Positions 35,321 to 44,166 of a stretch of 64,000 bases of DNA are shown in pieces (position 1 is the first letter of the stretch; every line of letters starts with the position of its first letter). The stretch lies in NCBI RefSeq assembly GCF_007826885.1, contig NZ_ML675582.1, forward strand, positions 62,001-126,000. Direction: 5' to 3'. The position numbers and the translations under genes are program-made. The DNA comes from Candidatus Nitrosocosmicus arcticus (lineage in GTDB: Archaea; Thermoproteota; Nitrososphaeria; Nitrososphaerales; Nitrososphaeraceae). The notes beneath the pieces are model-generated. The model was not told the DNA's origin and did no database searches. It was given only the letters and a program-made list of their open reading frames with translations.

Positions 35321-35824
35321 ATGACTATAGACCCAGAGTTTCCTAAGAATCATAGTGTAGTTGGTAAGCATTCAACCTCTGATGGCGATTATTTTCATTT
35401 TGTATAGGGACCAGGAAGAATAGAAGCAGAATCTTCTACGAACAAAGAAGTTCAAGATGCGTACAAAGCAAGAGGAGAAGAATATGTTCCGTTAGGTATC
35501 CATGGAACATTTGTAGCTGTGGATTGGGATTCTTGTATTTCAGACGGCGCGTGCATAGAAGCATGTCCTGTTCAAGTATATCAATGGTATAGGTCTGAGC
35601 AGGACGTTCCCGCGATTGAAATGGAGAATGGTGTTAGTGAAGGAAGTGGAGATGCCCAAAATAGAGAAGGTCGGAAAGATTATACCGATAAACCAGATCC
35701 AATCAGGGAAAGTGCATGTATTTGGTGTATGGCGTGTGTAACGGTTTGTCCTACTCTGTCAATCAAGGTAGATGAAGCTAATTTACAGGCTCATGAAGAA
35801 GCAGCTAAATCATTTAAGGAGTAA
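35321..35824 (+). pseudogene. Archaeal zinc-type dicluster ferredoxin interrupted by an in-frame TAG
   Basis: Reading from the ATG at 35321, the frame encodes a 167-residue archaeal ferredoxin except for TAG at 35405-35407 (codon 29). The N-terminal part (TIDPEFPKNHSVVGKHS) resembles the zinc-binding N-terminus of Sulfolobus ferredoxin, and the stop falls where that family has an aromatic residue before GP. The rest is intact: [16 protein letters not shown]-x5-C-x3-CP ([13 protein letters not shown]), and [16 protein letters not shown] at 35519 could start a truncated product, but it would lack the zinc site. The single change TGG to TAG would explain the break. Confidence 0.85.
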
Positions 35825-36297
35825 CTTTATTGATATATTAAATCCATTAACCCCACATTAAAAAGAGATTTGATATTTCGGTAAGAGTCTACAAATAGAT
35901 TAGTCCCCAAAGAGTAGAGAGATGATTGATTCCTTAATAGATTTGTTTATAAAAGAATAGAATATAAAATAATATCCTATTTTTTGGAACATTCTAATTT
36001 TCTTTCATATGTAACTAAATCAGGATAAACCATTAACAAATGAAAATTGAATTTAAGATTTGCTAGTCTACTTACTGTTTCTTTAACGTTCCAGACATTG
36101 TCAGTAGATACATCATCAGGATTTAAGACAACCCCACCATTTCCTCATCCTTACATTTTTGATGGATTTAAGTCAATAGATCCGATATAAGAATTACGAT
36201 TCATTTTGACCTGGCAGATCAATAATAAATGTCATTTTGTGTTTGTACATTTGTATGTCTTTGACAATTAATTTGGTCTATTTCTACGCTAAGTTTG
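35825..36297. other. Gene-poor stretch with an unidentified coding remnant
   Basis: No intact gene is found. On the minus strand, positions 36144-35977 form an open frame of about 55 codons without a start, beginning GNGGVVLNPDDVST and ending with HLLMVYPDLVTYERKLE before a TAG. A different frame just upstream reads MTFIIDLPGQNES. This looks like the end of a decayed gene lying next to the broken response regulator. Confidence 0.4.
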
Positions 36298-36681
36298 TCA
36301 ATAGATCATCCGGAAATGTTTCTTAATACACTCTTTTAGTTTATTTAGATGGACAGGCTTTTGCAGTAATTCTGTATCCAACAGATTATATTTTTTAAGT
36401 TCATTTTCAACCTCGGCTTTTTCATATAAAGTTAAAAAAATCATTCGGATAAATGTATTGATTTCTTTACACCATGATGCTAATTCAATCCCACTCATTC
36501 TAGGAATTCTGATATCTGTTAACAGTATTCCAATATTTCCAGAACGGGATTTGAAATAATCCCAGGTCTTCTAAGAACCATTAAATTTGCGAGCTGTCCA
36601 TCCGTTTTGTTGTAAGGAAACTTTAAACATGCTAGCTGTATCTTCAAAGTCATCAATAACCAAGATGTGGTCAGACTTCAC
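36298..36681 (-). pseudogene. Response regulator receiver domain interrupted by an in-frame TAG
   Basis: From a GTG at 36681 the frame reads HILVIDDFEDTASMF, then TAG at 36573-36571, and continues in the same frame with GILLTDIRIPRMSGIELA, MIFLTLYEKAEVEN and LQKPVHLNKLKECIKK. This is a CheY-like receiver: the acidic pair DD, the phosphoacceptor Asp in LLTDIRIP, the Thr in FLTLY and the Lys in QKPV. It stops after the receiver, with no output domain. The downstream portion alone has an ATG (36498) but would lack the acidic pair. Confidence 0.75.
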
Positions 36682-37368
36682 CTTACTTTAAGAACCCAAA
36701 TATATATCATTACCTTTCAACACAATCGTATTCGATTATTTGATGTAAGTTAATGACGTAATAAACCATACAATAACTATTGATTGGTTATTTCCACTGA
36801 TAATTGAAATTAACATGTGTAAATCTGGGATTTTTGTCAATAAACGAATGTTAATCAACTTGTTTTTTAAATAAATCGGTAAGACTTTTTAAGCTTGGAA
36901 TCTTTGTAAAATCCATCCAGTTAGGATAAGAATGCAGCCCGCGATGAAGTTAAGCTTGAATCAATTTTTATTTTCATTGTGTTTTAGAAAGAGGCTCGAT
37001 GCCTTGATTTCCAGTTAGTTTTGCCTCTCTTCCTCTCCTTGATGATTAGTTTTACTTTAAATACATCGGAAGATCCTTTTAGAATATTTCTTCCTAAATT
37101 ATGTTCTTTGTAATAGTATCATTATGAAACAAAGTTAAGGGTTAGGACTATTTTTTAGTTTATGTATCAGTATTTTATATTCATAAACTAAATAGAGTCA
37201 TAGTAGCAATATATATTATTTATACGAAATTATTTTTTGTTTCACAGCCAGTCATGATATTGAAAATGGTTCTCAAATAAATGAAAATTCTAGATTAAAA
37301 GTCTATAAAAAAGGACCTATCAGTTCATCTTGTTCATTCCTTTTATATCATGTTAAGACGATCTTGTC
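36682..37368. other. Intergenic stretch, no gene seen
   Basis: Only short frames are present. The minus strand has a brief open frame near 36870-36920 (MDFTKIPSLKSLTDLF) that may be a remnant. The right end should contain the promoter of the dehydrogenase remnant. Confidence 0.4.
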
Positions 37369-37803
37369 ATGAAAGCGCTAGTTTATCATGGTGCTATGGA
37401 AGCAAGAGTAGATGAAAAGGCCAAACTACAAATTAAAGATAAGGAGGACTTTATATTAAAAGTAACTTCCACTGCTAATGGTGGTTGTGGTTTGGGTTCT
37501 GGTCTACATTTTCACCCCAGAACTGTACCTACTATGGAACCGGGTCAAACACTAGGACATGAATTCATAGGTATTGTAGAAGAGCCAAAACCTTGTGTTC
37601 ATACAGTAAAAGAATGCGACAGAGCTGTAATACCGTTTAATCTATTATGTTGTAAAGGTTTGTTCGGCAGACAAGGATCATGGTCTCAGTCTGATAGGAC
37701 AAATCGCATGCAAAAATTGTACCTAAAGAATAGAAATTATCATTCTTTGTTTCCCATTTCCATAATGAGATGCATATCGACTATAATGATAGAGGATGAC
37801 TGA
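37369..37803 (+). pseudogene. Zinc-dependent alcohol dehydrogenase, N-terminal remnant
   Basis: The first ~110 codons match the N-terminal domain of the glutathione-independent formaldehyde dehydrogenase-like group: MKALVYHGA, VPTMEPGQTLGHEFIGIVEE, VHTVKECDRAVIPFN and a damaged WSQSDRTN. The catalytic zinc region, usually ICGSDLH, reads GGCGLGSGLH. After about 37705 the frame has no resemblance to the family, and the NAD domain is absent. The next gene starts 6 nt after its stop codon. It is a non-functional fragment. Confidence 0.75.
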
Positions 37804-37809
37804 ACCACC

Positions 37810-38670
37810 ATGACCAAACGTAGGTTCGGTTCGACGAATATTGACATTCCCGTTATAGGGCAAGGGACATGGATGATTGAGGGAAACAATGACCGTTACG
37901 CCCATAATCTTGCGATAGAATCTCTTCGATTAGGACTTGAACTTGGAATGACTCACATCGATACTGCTGAAATGTACGGAAATGGCGTAGTAGAGGAGAT
38001 GGTACGTCAAGCCATTATGGGACGAAGAGATGAGGTATTTATTGCCAGCAAAGTTTTGCCTTCAAACGCTTCTTATTATGGCACACTAAAAGCTTGTGAA
38101 CGTAGCTTGAAACGATTGAATACAGATAGGCTTGATCTATATTTGATCCACTGGCCTAGCTCAGAGCATCCAATTCACGAAACCATGCGTGCGATGGAAA
38201 AATTAGTGAAGGAAGGTCTAGTAAGATTAATTGGAGTAAGCAATTTTGATCTGGAAGAACTGAAAGAGGCTGAACATGCACTTCAGGATGAGACAATTGC
38301 ATGTAATCAAGTTCTTTATCATTTAAATTCTCGCGGAATAGAAAGAAAGTTACTACCATACTGTCATAGTAAGAAGATAGCTGTGGTAGGATATGCACCG
38401 TTTGGTCACGGCAATTTTCCGTCTTCAAATAGTGTTAAAGGACGACTACTTGTGGAGATTGCGGAACGACATCGGAAAACACCACATCAAGTAGTACTCA
38501 ACTTTATAGTTAATCACACCAAGATATTTACTATTCCGAAGACCAGTAAACCAGAGCGTGTCAAAGAGAATGGCGAAAGCGTAGGTTGGAACCTGACTGA
38601 AGATGAGATTGCAGATATTAACAGGATATTCCCAGTGCCCGCATATGATGTACCTTTAGATATGATTTGA
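37810..38670 (+). CDS. Aldo/keto reductase
   Basis: This is an intact 286-aa NADPH-dependent oxidoreductase of the AKR superfamily, a TIM barrel reducing aldehydes and ketones. The catalytic tetrad is visible: D51 and Y56 (HIDTAEMYGNG), K81 (IASKV) and H114 (LIHWPSS). IPKTSKPERVKEN near the C-terminus binds the NADPH phosphate. It is flanked by decayed oxidoreductase genes and is more GC-rich than they are, so it may be acquired from bacteria (inference). Confidence 0.93.
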   Translation: MTKRRFGSTNIDIPVIGQGTWMIEGNNDRYAHNLAIESLRLGLELGMTHIDTAEMYGNGVVEEMVRQAIMGRRDEVFIASKVLPSNASYYGTLKACERSLKRLNTDRLDLYLIHWPSSEHPIHETMRAMEKLVKEGLVRLIGVSNFDLEELKEAEHALQDETIACNQVLYHLNSRGIERKLLPYCHSKKIAVVGYAPFGHGNFPSSNSVKGRLLVEIAERHRKTPHQVVLNFIVNHTKIFTIPKTSKPERVKENGESVGWNLTEDEIADINRIFPVPAYDVPLDMI

Positions 38671-38934
38671 TTTGATACTGTTTTAAATTAAAATCAGAAG
38701 TGGATTAAAAAGAAAACAGAAAATATTTTAAACCAATATACACTTGCACTCATAAGGGTGCAGTCCAACCAATAGATATTAATCATGCCTGTTCCGATTC
38801 CTAATAATATTTTTATAACAGCATAATCAAAATATTTCATTTCAAAATTTTACCGTTTAAAATACTATTTATTTTAAGATATAGATTCCAGATCAATATG
38901 CTATACCGTATATACTTGATGTATTTACTGTACC

Positions 38935-39445
38935 ATGGAATCTAAAAATCCGCCTTCGTCATCATCTCAATCTTCAATACTGCAACCTGGAACTTACGCA
39001 CCGGAATTTTCCCTTAATACAACTCCAGACCAAATAGTTTCATTAAAAGATTTTCGTGGGGAATCTTTAATGCTTGCAGTTTATCCTGCAGATTTTTTAC
39101 CCGTTTGTGGTGATGATATGGCTCTATGTAACGAAACTTTACCAGAGTTTAAACGTCACAATGCTGAAATCTTGGGAATATCTGTTGATGGGTGTTGGTG
39201 TCACCTTGCATTCTGTAAGGATAGGAATCTTCACTTTCCTATGCTCTCAGATTTTGAGCCAAAGGGAGAAATAGCAAGAAAACATGGGCACATAATAGTA
39301 AAAACTGTGTTTGTGAACTGGCATTAATTGTAGTTGACAAGGATGGAATAATTCCATGGAGTTATATATCGCCGATAGGTGTGAATCCAGGAGCTGAAGG
39401 AGTTCTTAAGGCCCTAGAATCCATCGATAGTATCAATCAAAACCA
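38935..39445 (+). pseudogene. AhpC/TSA family peroxiredoxin, frameshifted
   Basis: The first 120 codons encode a peroxiredoxin (TYAPEFSLNTTPDQIVSLKDF, YPADFLPVCGDDMALCNE with the peroxidatic cysteine, LGISVDGCWCHLAFCKDRNLHFPMLSDFEPKG). Near 39300 the match moves to the -1 frame and continues as ELALIVVDKDGIIPWSYISPIGVNPGAEGVLKALE. The unshifted frame ends at 39327 after seven unrelated residues. A small indel has therefore broken the gene. A second ADH remnant begins right at its end. Confidence 0.85.
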
Positions 39446-39759
39446 GAAGAAGAATTTACAGGATTCTGTACTAATGTTAATCCAGGATTTGCAGGTGGTG
39501 CATATGGATATATTGGACTGGGGCCATATATGGGAGGACAAGCAGCGTACTTAGGCGTACCCTATGCTGAATTTAATGCACTAGAGCTACCACCCTATGA
39601 TGGTGGCGCCGGTGTGGGGGCGATCCCCATGTAAAAGATTTTGCCATGCTATCTGACATATTTCCTAATGGTGGGGAAGGTATTACACGGTCAGGCTTTA
39701 AACCAGGTGAGACCATAGCCATATTTGGTGCAGGCCCTGTTGGACTGATGGTTACATAA
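39446..39759 (+). pseudogene. Zinc-dependent alcohol dehydrogenase, internal remnant
   Basis: The first 62 codons read EEEFTGFCTNVNPGFAGGAYGY and GGQAAYLGVPYAEFNALELPP, a pattern of a zinc ADH of the TGFC subgroup. After a TAA at 39632 the match resumes in another frame (KDFAMLSDIFPNGGEGITRS, KPGETIAIFGAGPVGLMV) and stops at 39759 just after the NAD-binding glycine motif. N- and C-termini are missing. It seems to derive from a different ADH than the remnant at 37369, because the zinc-loop region differs. Confidence 0.75.
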
Positions 39760-39898
39760 AGGTTCTACTTCATCCACAGGGGTAGATAGAAGATGATGAT
39801 GATGAAATATATCCCACTTATTTAAGCAGTAACATTGGTCAAAAATCATACTTTTAAGGGTGTTCACTTTTTTCTAATTTATCTGGGATTGATAATAA

Positions 39899-41341
39899 AT
39901 GGAAAATAAGACCGAATTTGATTTAATTGTAATAGGTACAGGTACGACAGGCTCTACCGTAGCATCAACCTGCCGTTCTAATGGATTAAAAGTCACTATT
40001 ATAGATTCACTGCCTTTTGGCGGTACTTGTGCGTTGCGAGGATGTGAACCAAAAAAAATCCTTGTTGAGGCGGCAAAAACTATCGATGCAAACCAAAGAC
40101 ATGAAAATAAAGGTATAAGCAATATAGATAAAGTTCATTTGAATTGGCGTGATTTAATGAACTTTAAAAGGACCTTTACCGACCCTTTCCCAAACCAGAG
40201 AGAAGAAAGTTATGTCACATCCGGAATTATTCCCATCCACGGAAAAGCCAAATTTGTTGCTAAGGACGCAGTTAAAGTGGAATACAATGAGTATGGCGAT
40301 GCAGATAATGATATTATAAGAGGTAAACATATTTTAATAGCAACTGGAGCAAAACCCGTTAATTTAGGCATCCCAGGTTTAGAGAATGTGATCACGAGCG
40401 ATCAGTTTTTGGATCTTGAAAATCATCGAATACCTGATAATGTTGTATTCATTGGTGGCGGATACATATCTTTTGAATTTGCACATATTGCGGCCCGCTC
40501 TGGTGTTAAAAAGATCACAATTTTTCATCGCGGTAAACAACCCTTAGAACACTTTGACCCAGACCTCGTAAATCAACTAGTGCAGAAGAGTAAAAATATC
40601 GGTATCGATGTCCAATTAGAAGCAAAGGTTGAGAGAATTGATAAATTAGCATCTTTTACCTCAGTAGAAGACGATGGTAAATTAGTTGTACATTATTCTG
40701 CTGTTGCAAATTCCCCTGTAGACGACAAATTGACAAAAACAATAAAAGCTGATATGGTGGTACATGGTGCTGGCCGGGTGCCAAATATCGAAGAACTCGA
40801 TCTAAAGGCAGGTGGTATAGAATATACCTCCAGAGGTATAAAGGTGAATGGATATCTTCAAAGCGTTTCTAATCCTATTGTATATGCAGCAGGCGATGTT
40901 GCAGCAAGTGGTGGGGCACCATTAACTCCGGTAGCAAGCTATGATGGAAATATTGTGTCAAATAATATCCTAAATGGAAACACCATTAAATCCAATTATA
41001 ATGGGCTGCCTAGTGTTATTTTTACCATTCCACCTCTTGCGTCGGTGGGTTTAAAGGAAAATGATGCAAGAGAACAAGGATTACGATTTAGAACTAATCA
41101 TAAAAACACATCTGGATGGTATTCTTCTAGACGTGTAGGTGAAACTCATTCTGGATTTAAGATACTAGTTGAGGAAGGGAGTGATAGAATTTTAGGTGCT
41201 CATCTATTAGGACCTCATTCAGAGGAAGTCATAAACATATTTTCATTAGCTATTAGATTAGGCCTCACCATAAAAGATCTCAATGATCCCATACTCTATG
41301 CCTATCCAACCTATTCATCAGATGTAATCTATATGTTATAG
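39899..41341 (+). CDS. Pyridine nucleotide-disulfide oxidoreductase (mercuric reductase / lipoamide dehydrogenase-like)
   Basis: This 480-aa FAD protein has an N-terminal GTGTTGS FAD motif (residues 13-19), a redox-active C44-ALRG-C49 pair, an NAD-binding VVFIGGGYISFEFAHIA segment near 185, and the FAD-binding AAGDVAASGG motif near 320. The dimerisation domain ends PTYSSDVIYML and lacks the usual His-Pro-Thr-x3-E catalytic pair: it has YPTYSSD, where Tyr replaces His. The N-terminal domain has no MerA heavy-metal domain. The enzyme may reduce a thiol, metal or quinone; the substrate is unknown. Confidence 0.88.
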   Translation: MENKTEFDLIVIGTGTTGSTVASTCRSNGLKVTIIDSLPFGGTCALRGCEPKKILVEAAKTIDANQRHENKGISNIDKVHLNWRDLMNFKRTFTDPFPNQREESYVTSGIIPIHGKAKFVAKDAVKVEYNEYGDADNDIIRGKHILIATGAKPVNLGIPGLENVITSDQFLDLENHRIPDNVVFIGGGYISFEFAHIAARSGVKKITIFHRGKQPLEHFDPDLVNQLVQKSKNIGIDVQLEAKVERIDKLASFTSVEDDGKLVVHYSAVANSPVDDKLTKTIKADMVVHGAGRVPNIEELDLKAGGIEYTSRGIKVNGYLQSVSNPIVYAAGDVAASGGAPLTPVASYDGNIVSNNILNGNTIKSNYNGLPSVIFTIPPLASVGLKENDAREQGLRFRTNHKNTSGWYSSRRVGETHSGFKILVEEGSDRILGAHLLGPHSEEVINIFSLAIRLGLTIKDLNDPILYAYPTYSSDVIYML

Positions 41342-41573
41342 ATTTTTTCCCATTTTGGTAGCTTTAATAATTTCTACAACAAAAAAACAAACATTAAAGG
41401 TAATTCAAAAGCCGTAAATATTATTGCTGAATGTTCTCTACAACATACAAGATGATTTTTTTCTACAAAATTGCGTATTTTTTTTCCCAAGATCTGATTA
41501 GGTATGATGAGAAATAGGAACCTAATGCTCCTTCCTCTATTTTGTTCATATTCGCGAAAACTCTCAATGGATT

Positions 41574-41984
41574 TTATATGTACGTTACTCGTGTGGGCTT
41601 TACCTTCAAAATAACCCTTTTCTCACCTGGCGCTTTGAATGGATATTTATCTTTGTTCAGATATTTTTTTGCCAATTTATCTGCATGAGTCTCGGCCATT
41701 TCTCCTGTGATCTGGTCAATGACTTCTCCTCGTATGGTTACCATATGGTAAGGATTATTGTGGTCTGCTATTGATAGTCCTATCCTAGGATCTCTCGTCA
41801 CATTCTTCTGTTTTACTCTACCCAGCGCGGTATTAATTAGAATTTCATTATCTATTATATCGATCCAAGTAGGAGTTATTTGAGGAGATCCATCTTTCAT
41901 TAGCGTAGCGACAAAAGCTAGATTTTTGTCCTCAAAAAGGTTTTTGATAGAAGGATTAGTAATGTCGTTTTGGTGTTGATTCAT
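41574..41984 (-). CDS. PPOX-class F420-dependent oxidoreductase
   Basis: This 136-aa protein has the split-barrel flavin-binding fold. Family features are LAFVATLMKDGSPQITPTWIDI, INTALGRVKQKNVTRDPRIGLSI and the C-terminal VILKVKPTRVTY. These match the PPOX class that uses F420 in archaea and actinobacteria, and thaumarchaea make F420. The gene is monocistronic on the minus strand. The substrate is unknown. Confidence 0.9.
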   Translation of the reverse strand: MNQHQNDITNPSIKNLFEDKNLAFVATLMKDGSPQITPTWIDIIDNEILINTALGRVKQKNVTRDPRIGLSIADHNNPYHMVTIRGEVIDQITGEMAETHADKLAKKYLNKDKYPFKAPGEKRVILKVKPTRVTYI

Positions 41985-42354
41985 AATTAATACATAGGTT
42001 ATTTTTCATGATGGTTTTTAAACACAACACTTTCCCCCATACCGGATTCTTGGGACATCGTTTAAATCATGACAAAAATATCGGATTAAGAATTAAAAAA
42101 TATAAAGCCTAAGAACACTGGAGATGTATTTATTCATCTATAATTGACTTTAGTTAACCTCAGTAGGATGAGAGAGGATAGAATAATTTTATATGTATGA
42201 AATCAAACAAATAATATGATTTCTATGAATTATTGATTTAGTTTTGTAATGGCTTAATAGCAGACCATGCTATAACAATCGCATTTATTGATAGAGAATA
42301 GGACAATTATTCCCGATTAACGATATTTTAATAGGACTTTATCGATATATAATA
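41985..42354. other. Intergenic stretch between divergent genes
   Basis: No gene is seen. It holds the promoter of the F420-dependent oxidoreductase on the minus strand and the TATA element of the small acidic protein gene (42327-42334) on the plus strand. Confidence 0.5.
42327..42334 (+). promoter_or_regulatory. TATA box of the antitoxin-like/GNAT pair
   Basis: TTTTAATA is centred about 25 nt before the ATG at 42355, the spacing of a leaderless archaeal transcript. It would drive both overlapping genes. Confidence 0.5.
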
Positions 42355-42522
42355 ATGTCAAAATTGTTTACTTTACATTCTGATATATTTCTGGAATGCG
42401 ATGAATATCGCCAAATTAGTGAATATTTGGACAATGAAATTAATCCAGAAGAGCAAAAATTCCTTACTGACGCGATTGTATTTTATGAGAAGCATAAGCA
42501 TGACTCAGACGACTCAATTTGA
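42355..42522 (+). CDS. Small acidic protein, possible antitoxin
   Basis: This 55-aa frame (MSKLFTLHSDIFLECDEYRQ at its start, then an acidic helical region and a charged tail DSDDSI) is too short to be found by length filters. It has a well-placed TATA box. The stop codon at 42520-42522 lies 20 nt inside the following GNAT gene, so the two are translationally coupled. Size, charge and overlap resemble antitoxins of two-gene toxin systems, but it has no recognised DNA-binding motif. Confidence 0.55.
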   Translation: MSKLFTLHSDIFLECDEYRQISEYLDNEINPEEQKFLTDAIVFYEKHKHDSDDSI

Positions 42523-43042
42523 TAAAAACGGATTAAAATTTAAAATTTTTAATCCAAAGAAACATCAACTACCAATGATAGATTTTACACAAACGAATGG
42601 TCAGGACCCCCTATCCGTCCAAGAGTATTACGATAATTGCATATTAGACGGTAGATCAGAAACTAAAGAAGTAAAATATGTAATAAAGTACTTGGAGAAT
42701 TGGATAGGTTTTTTTTCCATTGATTTGACAATGTTGCATACCAAACAGTCTGAAATGATTCATCAACACGAAGGCGAAGACAGATTGCCACAATTACCTA
42801 TTTATGCACTTTTGATAAGAAAAATAGGGATAGATCAGCGCTATAGATGCTATGGGATTGGAAAATACATAATGTTATTTTGTATGGGCCTGGCCCAAAC
42901 AATTAACAAGGATAAGCATATCAAGCTTGTCATATTTAAGACAACCAAATCATTGGCCGAGAAAATTTATTTTCCAAAATATCAATTTAACTTTACGGGT
43001 ACAAGCGGGAAATTGGTATGGGCATTTAAGAGAATTTACTAG
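42500..43042 (+). CDS. GNAT-fold protein, possible acetyltransferase toxin
   Basis: This 180-aa protein has a GNAT core: YALLIRKIGIDQRYRCYGIGKYIMLFCMGLAQ (split: strand 4 YALLIRKIGI and acetyl-CoA loop RCYGIG) and a C-terminal strand pattern KIYFPKYQF similar to the FYxKxGF end of TacT/AtaT toxins. The ATG at 42500 is preferred because it overlaps the upstream small gene; the open frame extends back to 42401 with no promoter support. Those toxins acetylate aminoacyl-tRNA; that activity here is inference. Confidence 0.65.
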   Translation: MTQTTQFDKNGLKFKIFNPKKHQLPMIDFTQTNGQDPLSVQEYYDNCILDGRSETKEVKYVIKYLENWIGFFSIDLTMLHTKQSEMIHQHEGEDRLPQLPIYALLIRKIGIDQRYRCYGIGKYIMLFCMGLAQTINKDKHIKLVIFKTTKSLAEKIYFPKYQFNFTGTSGKLVWAFKRIY

Positions 43043-43236
43043 ATTAAAATTACGATGGATGAAAGATGATGAAGTGAATTGTAATAATTTGAGCAGATAA
43101 CCGAATACAGAAAATTTCTGTGAATTTTCGCATACTTAAAACATTTCTTATGTGTTATTCATCCCTGCATATTATCCATCTCCAATTGTCAAAAATATTT
43201 GTGACTAATATTTTACTATCTTTTAATACAATTAAA

Positions 43237-44166
43237 CTAATTGGAATCTATTGTTACTATCAATCCCTTTTCATCCAAAATGTCTATTTCAGAATCTTGA
43301 CTAATTACACTGGAGGGATTGCAAGTTTGCCTAAATGGGCATTTTATACACTTCCATTCTTCTGCTACCTTTGGCAGTTGGGCATCGCTATTTGAATCCA
43401 GGGCAGATTTTAGTAAGGAAACCCTTGTTCGAATTTCTTCTTTTAAAATATCACGAATATTAGATCCTTTCTCTAGTATCACGGTCCAAGACTCGATCTC
43501 GGTCAAAGATTCCTCACCCTCTTGACCATTTGTTTTAGGAGAAAAAAAATAATCTCCTTTAGTATCTCGCTTTATCCAAACCAATCTTCGGTTATTTGAA
43601 TAACGAATACAAAGTATACCTGTATCATATCCAGAAATAACTAGATAATATAATAATTGGCGAAGATATGATTTGAACCGCTTGTTATCTGGTGTTAACC
43701 TTTCGAAGCTCTTGGTATCCTTAAATTCTACAATGATTTCAGCCTCATTATCCTTTTTTGTGGAAATCGTGTTTTGAAATTCCGACTTATGAGAAGAACT
43801 TCCTGTCATCAAGTCAGGCCTAGCTATTAAATCATCTTCAAATAACAACTCCTTTTGAGTTACACCGATGTCTGCAAGCCCAACTAGAACATATTCTGAA
43901 GATTCACCTCTCACAAAATTGTCAATATCTTCAACTGTTAGGTCGTAATCTTTAACGACTCGAGCGTAAAAAGCTTTACGTAGGCAGGAGCCAGAAAGTA
44001 TGTCCGAAACATGAATCCTATCCTCTGGTTTTCTTTTCCTAGAACTATATAGAACCTTAAGATTCGTACGTAAAAGATGTAAAAAGCGATAATCCTTTGA
44101 TATTATGATTGGCATTTCTTTTTTTGTGTTAGATTGATATGATCCTCCCCATATTAAAGCCATCAC
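43237..44166 (-). CDS. Solitary Cas4-like PD-(D/E)xK nuclease
   Basis: This 309-aa protein has a RecB/Cas4-type nuclease core. Catalytic residues are D118 (ARPDLM), E147 and K149 (VEFKDTKS) and the QLLYYL helix (170 on). Four cysteines are placed as in iron-sulfur Cas4 and Dna2: C61 before the core, and C273-x2-C276-x5-C282 after it. No cas1, cas2 or CRISPR repeats are in the window. Solo Cas4-like proteins are found in archaea and mobile elements, with roles in DNA repair or counter-defence. It converges with the GNAT gene. Confidence 0.82.
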   Translation of the reverse strand: MMALIWGGSYQSNTKKEMPIIISKDYRFLHLLRTNLKVLYSSRKRKPEDRIHVSDILSGSCLRKAFYARVVKDYDLTVEDIDNFVRGESSEYVLVGLADIGVTQKELLFEDDLIARPDLMTGSSSHKSEFQNTISTKKDNEAEIIVEFKDTKSFERLTPDNKRFKSYLRQLLYYLVISGYDTGILCIRYSNNRRLVWIKRDTKGDYFFSPKTNGQEGEESLTEIESWTVILEKGSNIRDILKEEIRTRVSLLKSALDSNSDAQLPKVAEEWKCIKCPFRQTCNPSSVISQDSEIDILDEKGLIVTIDSN

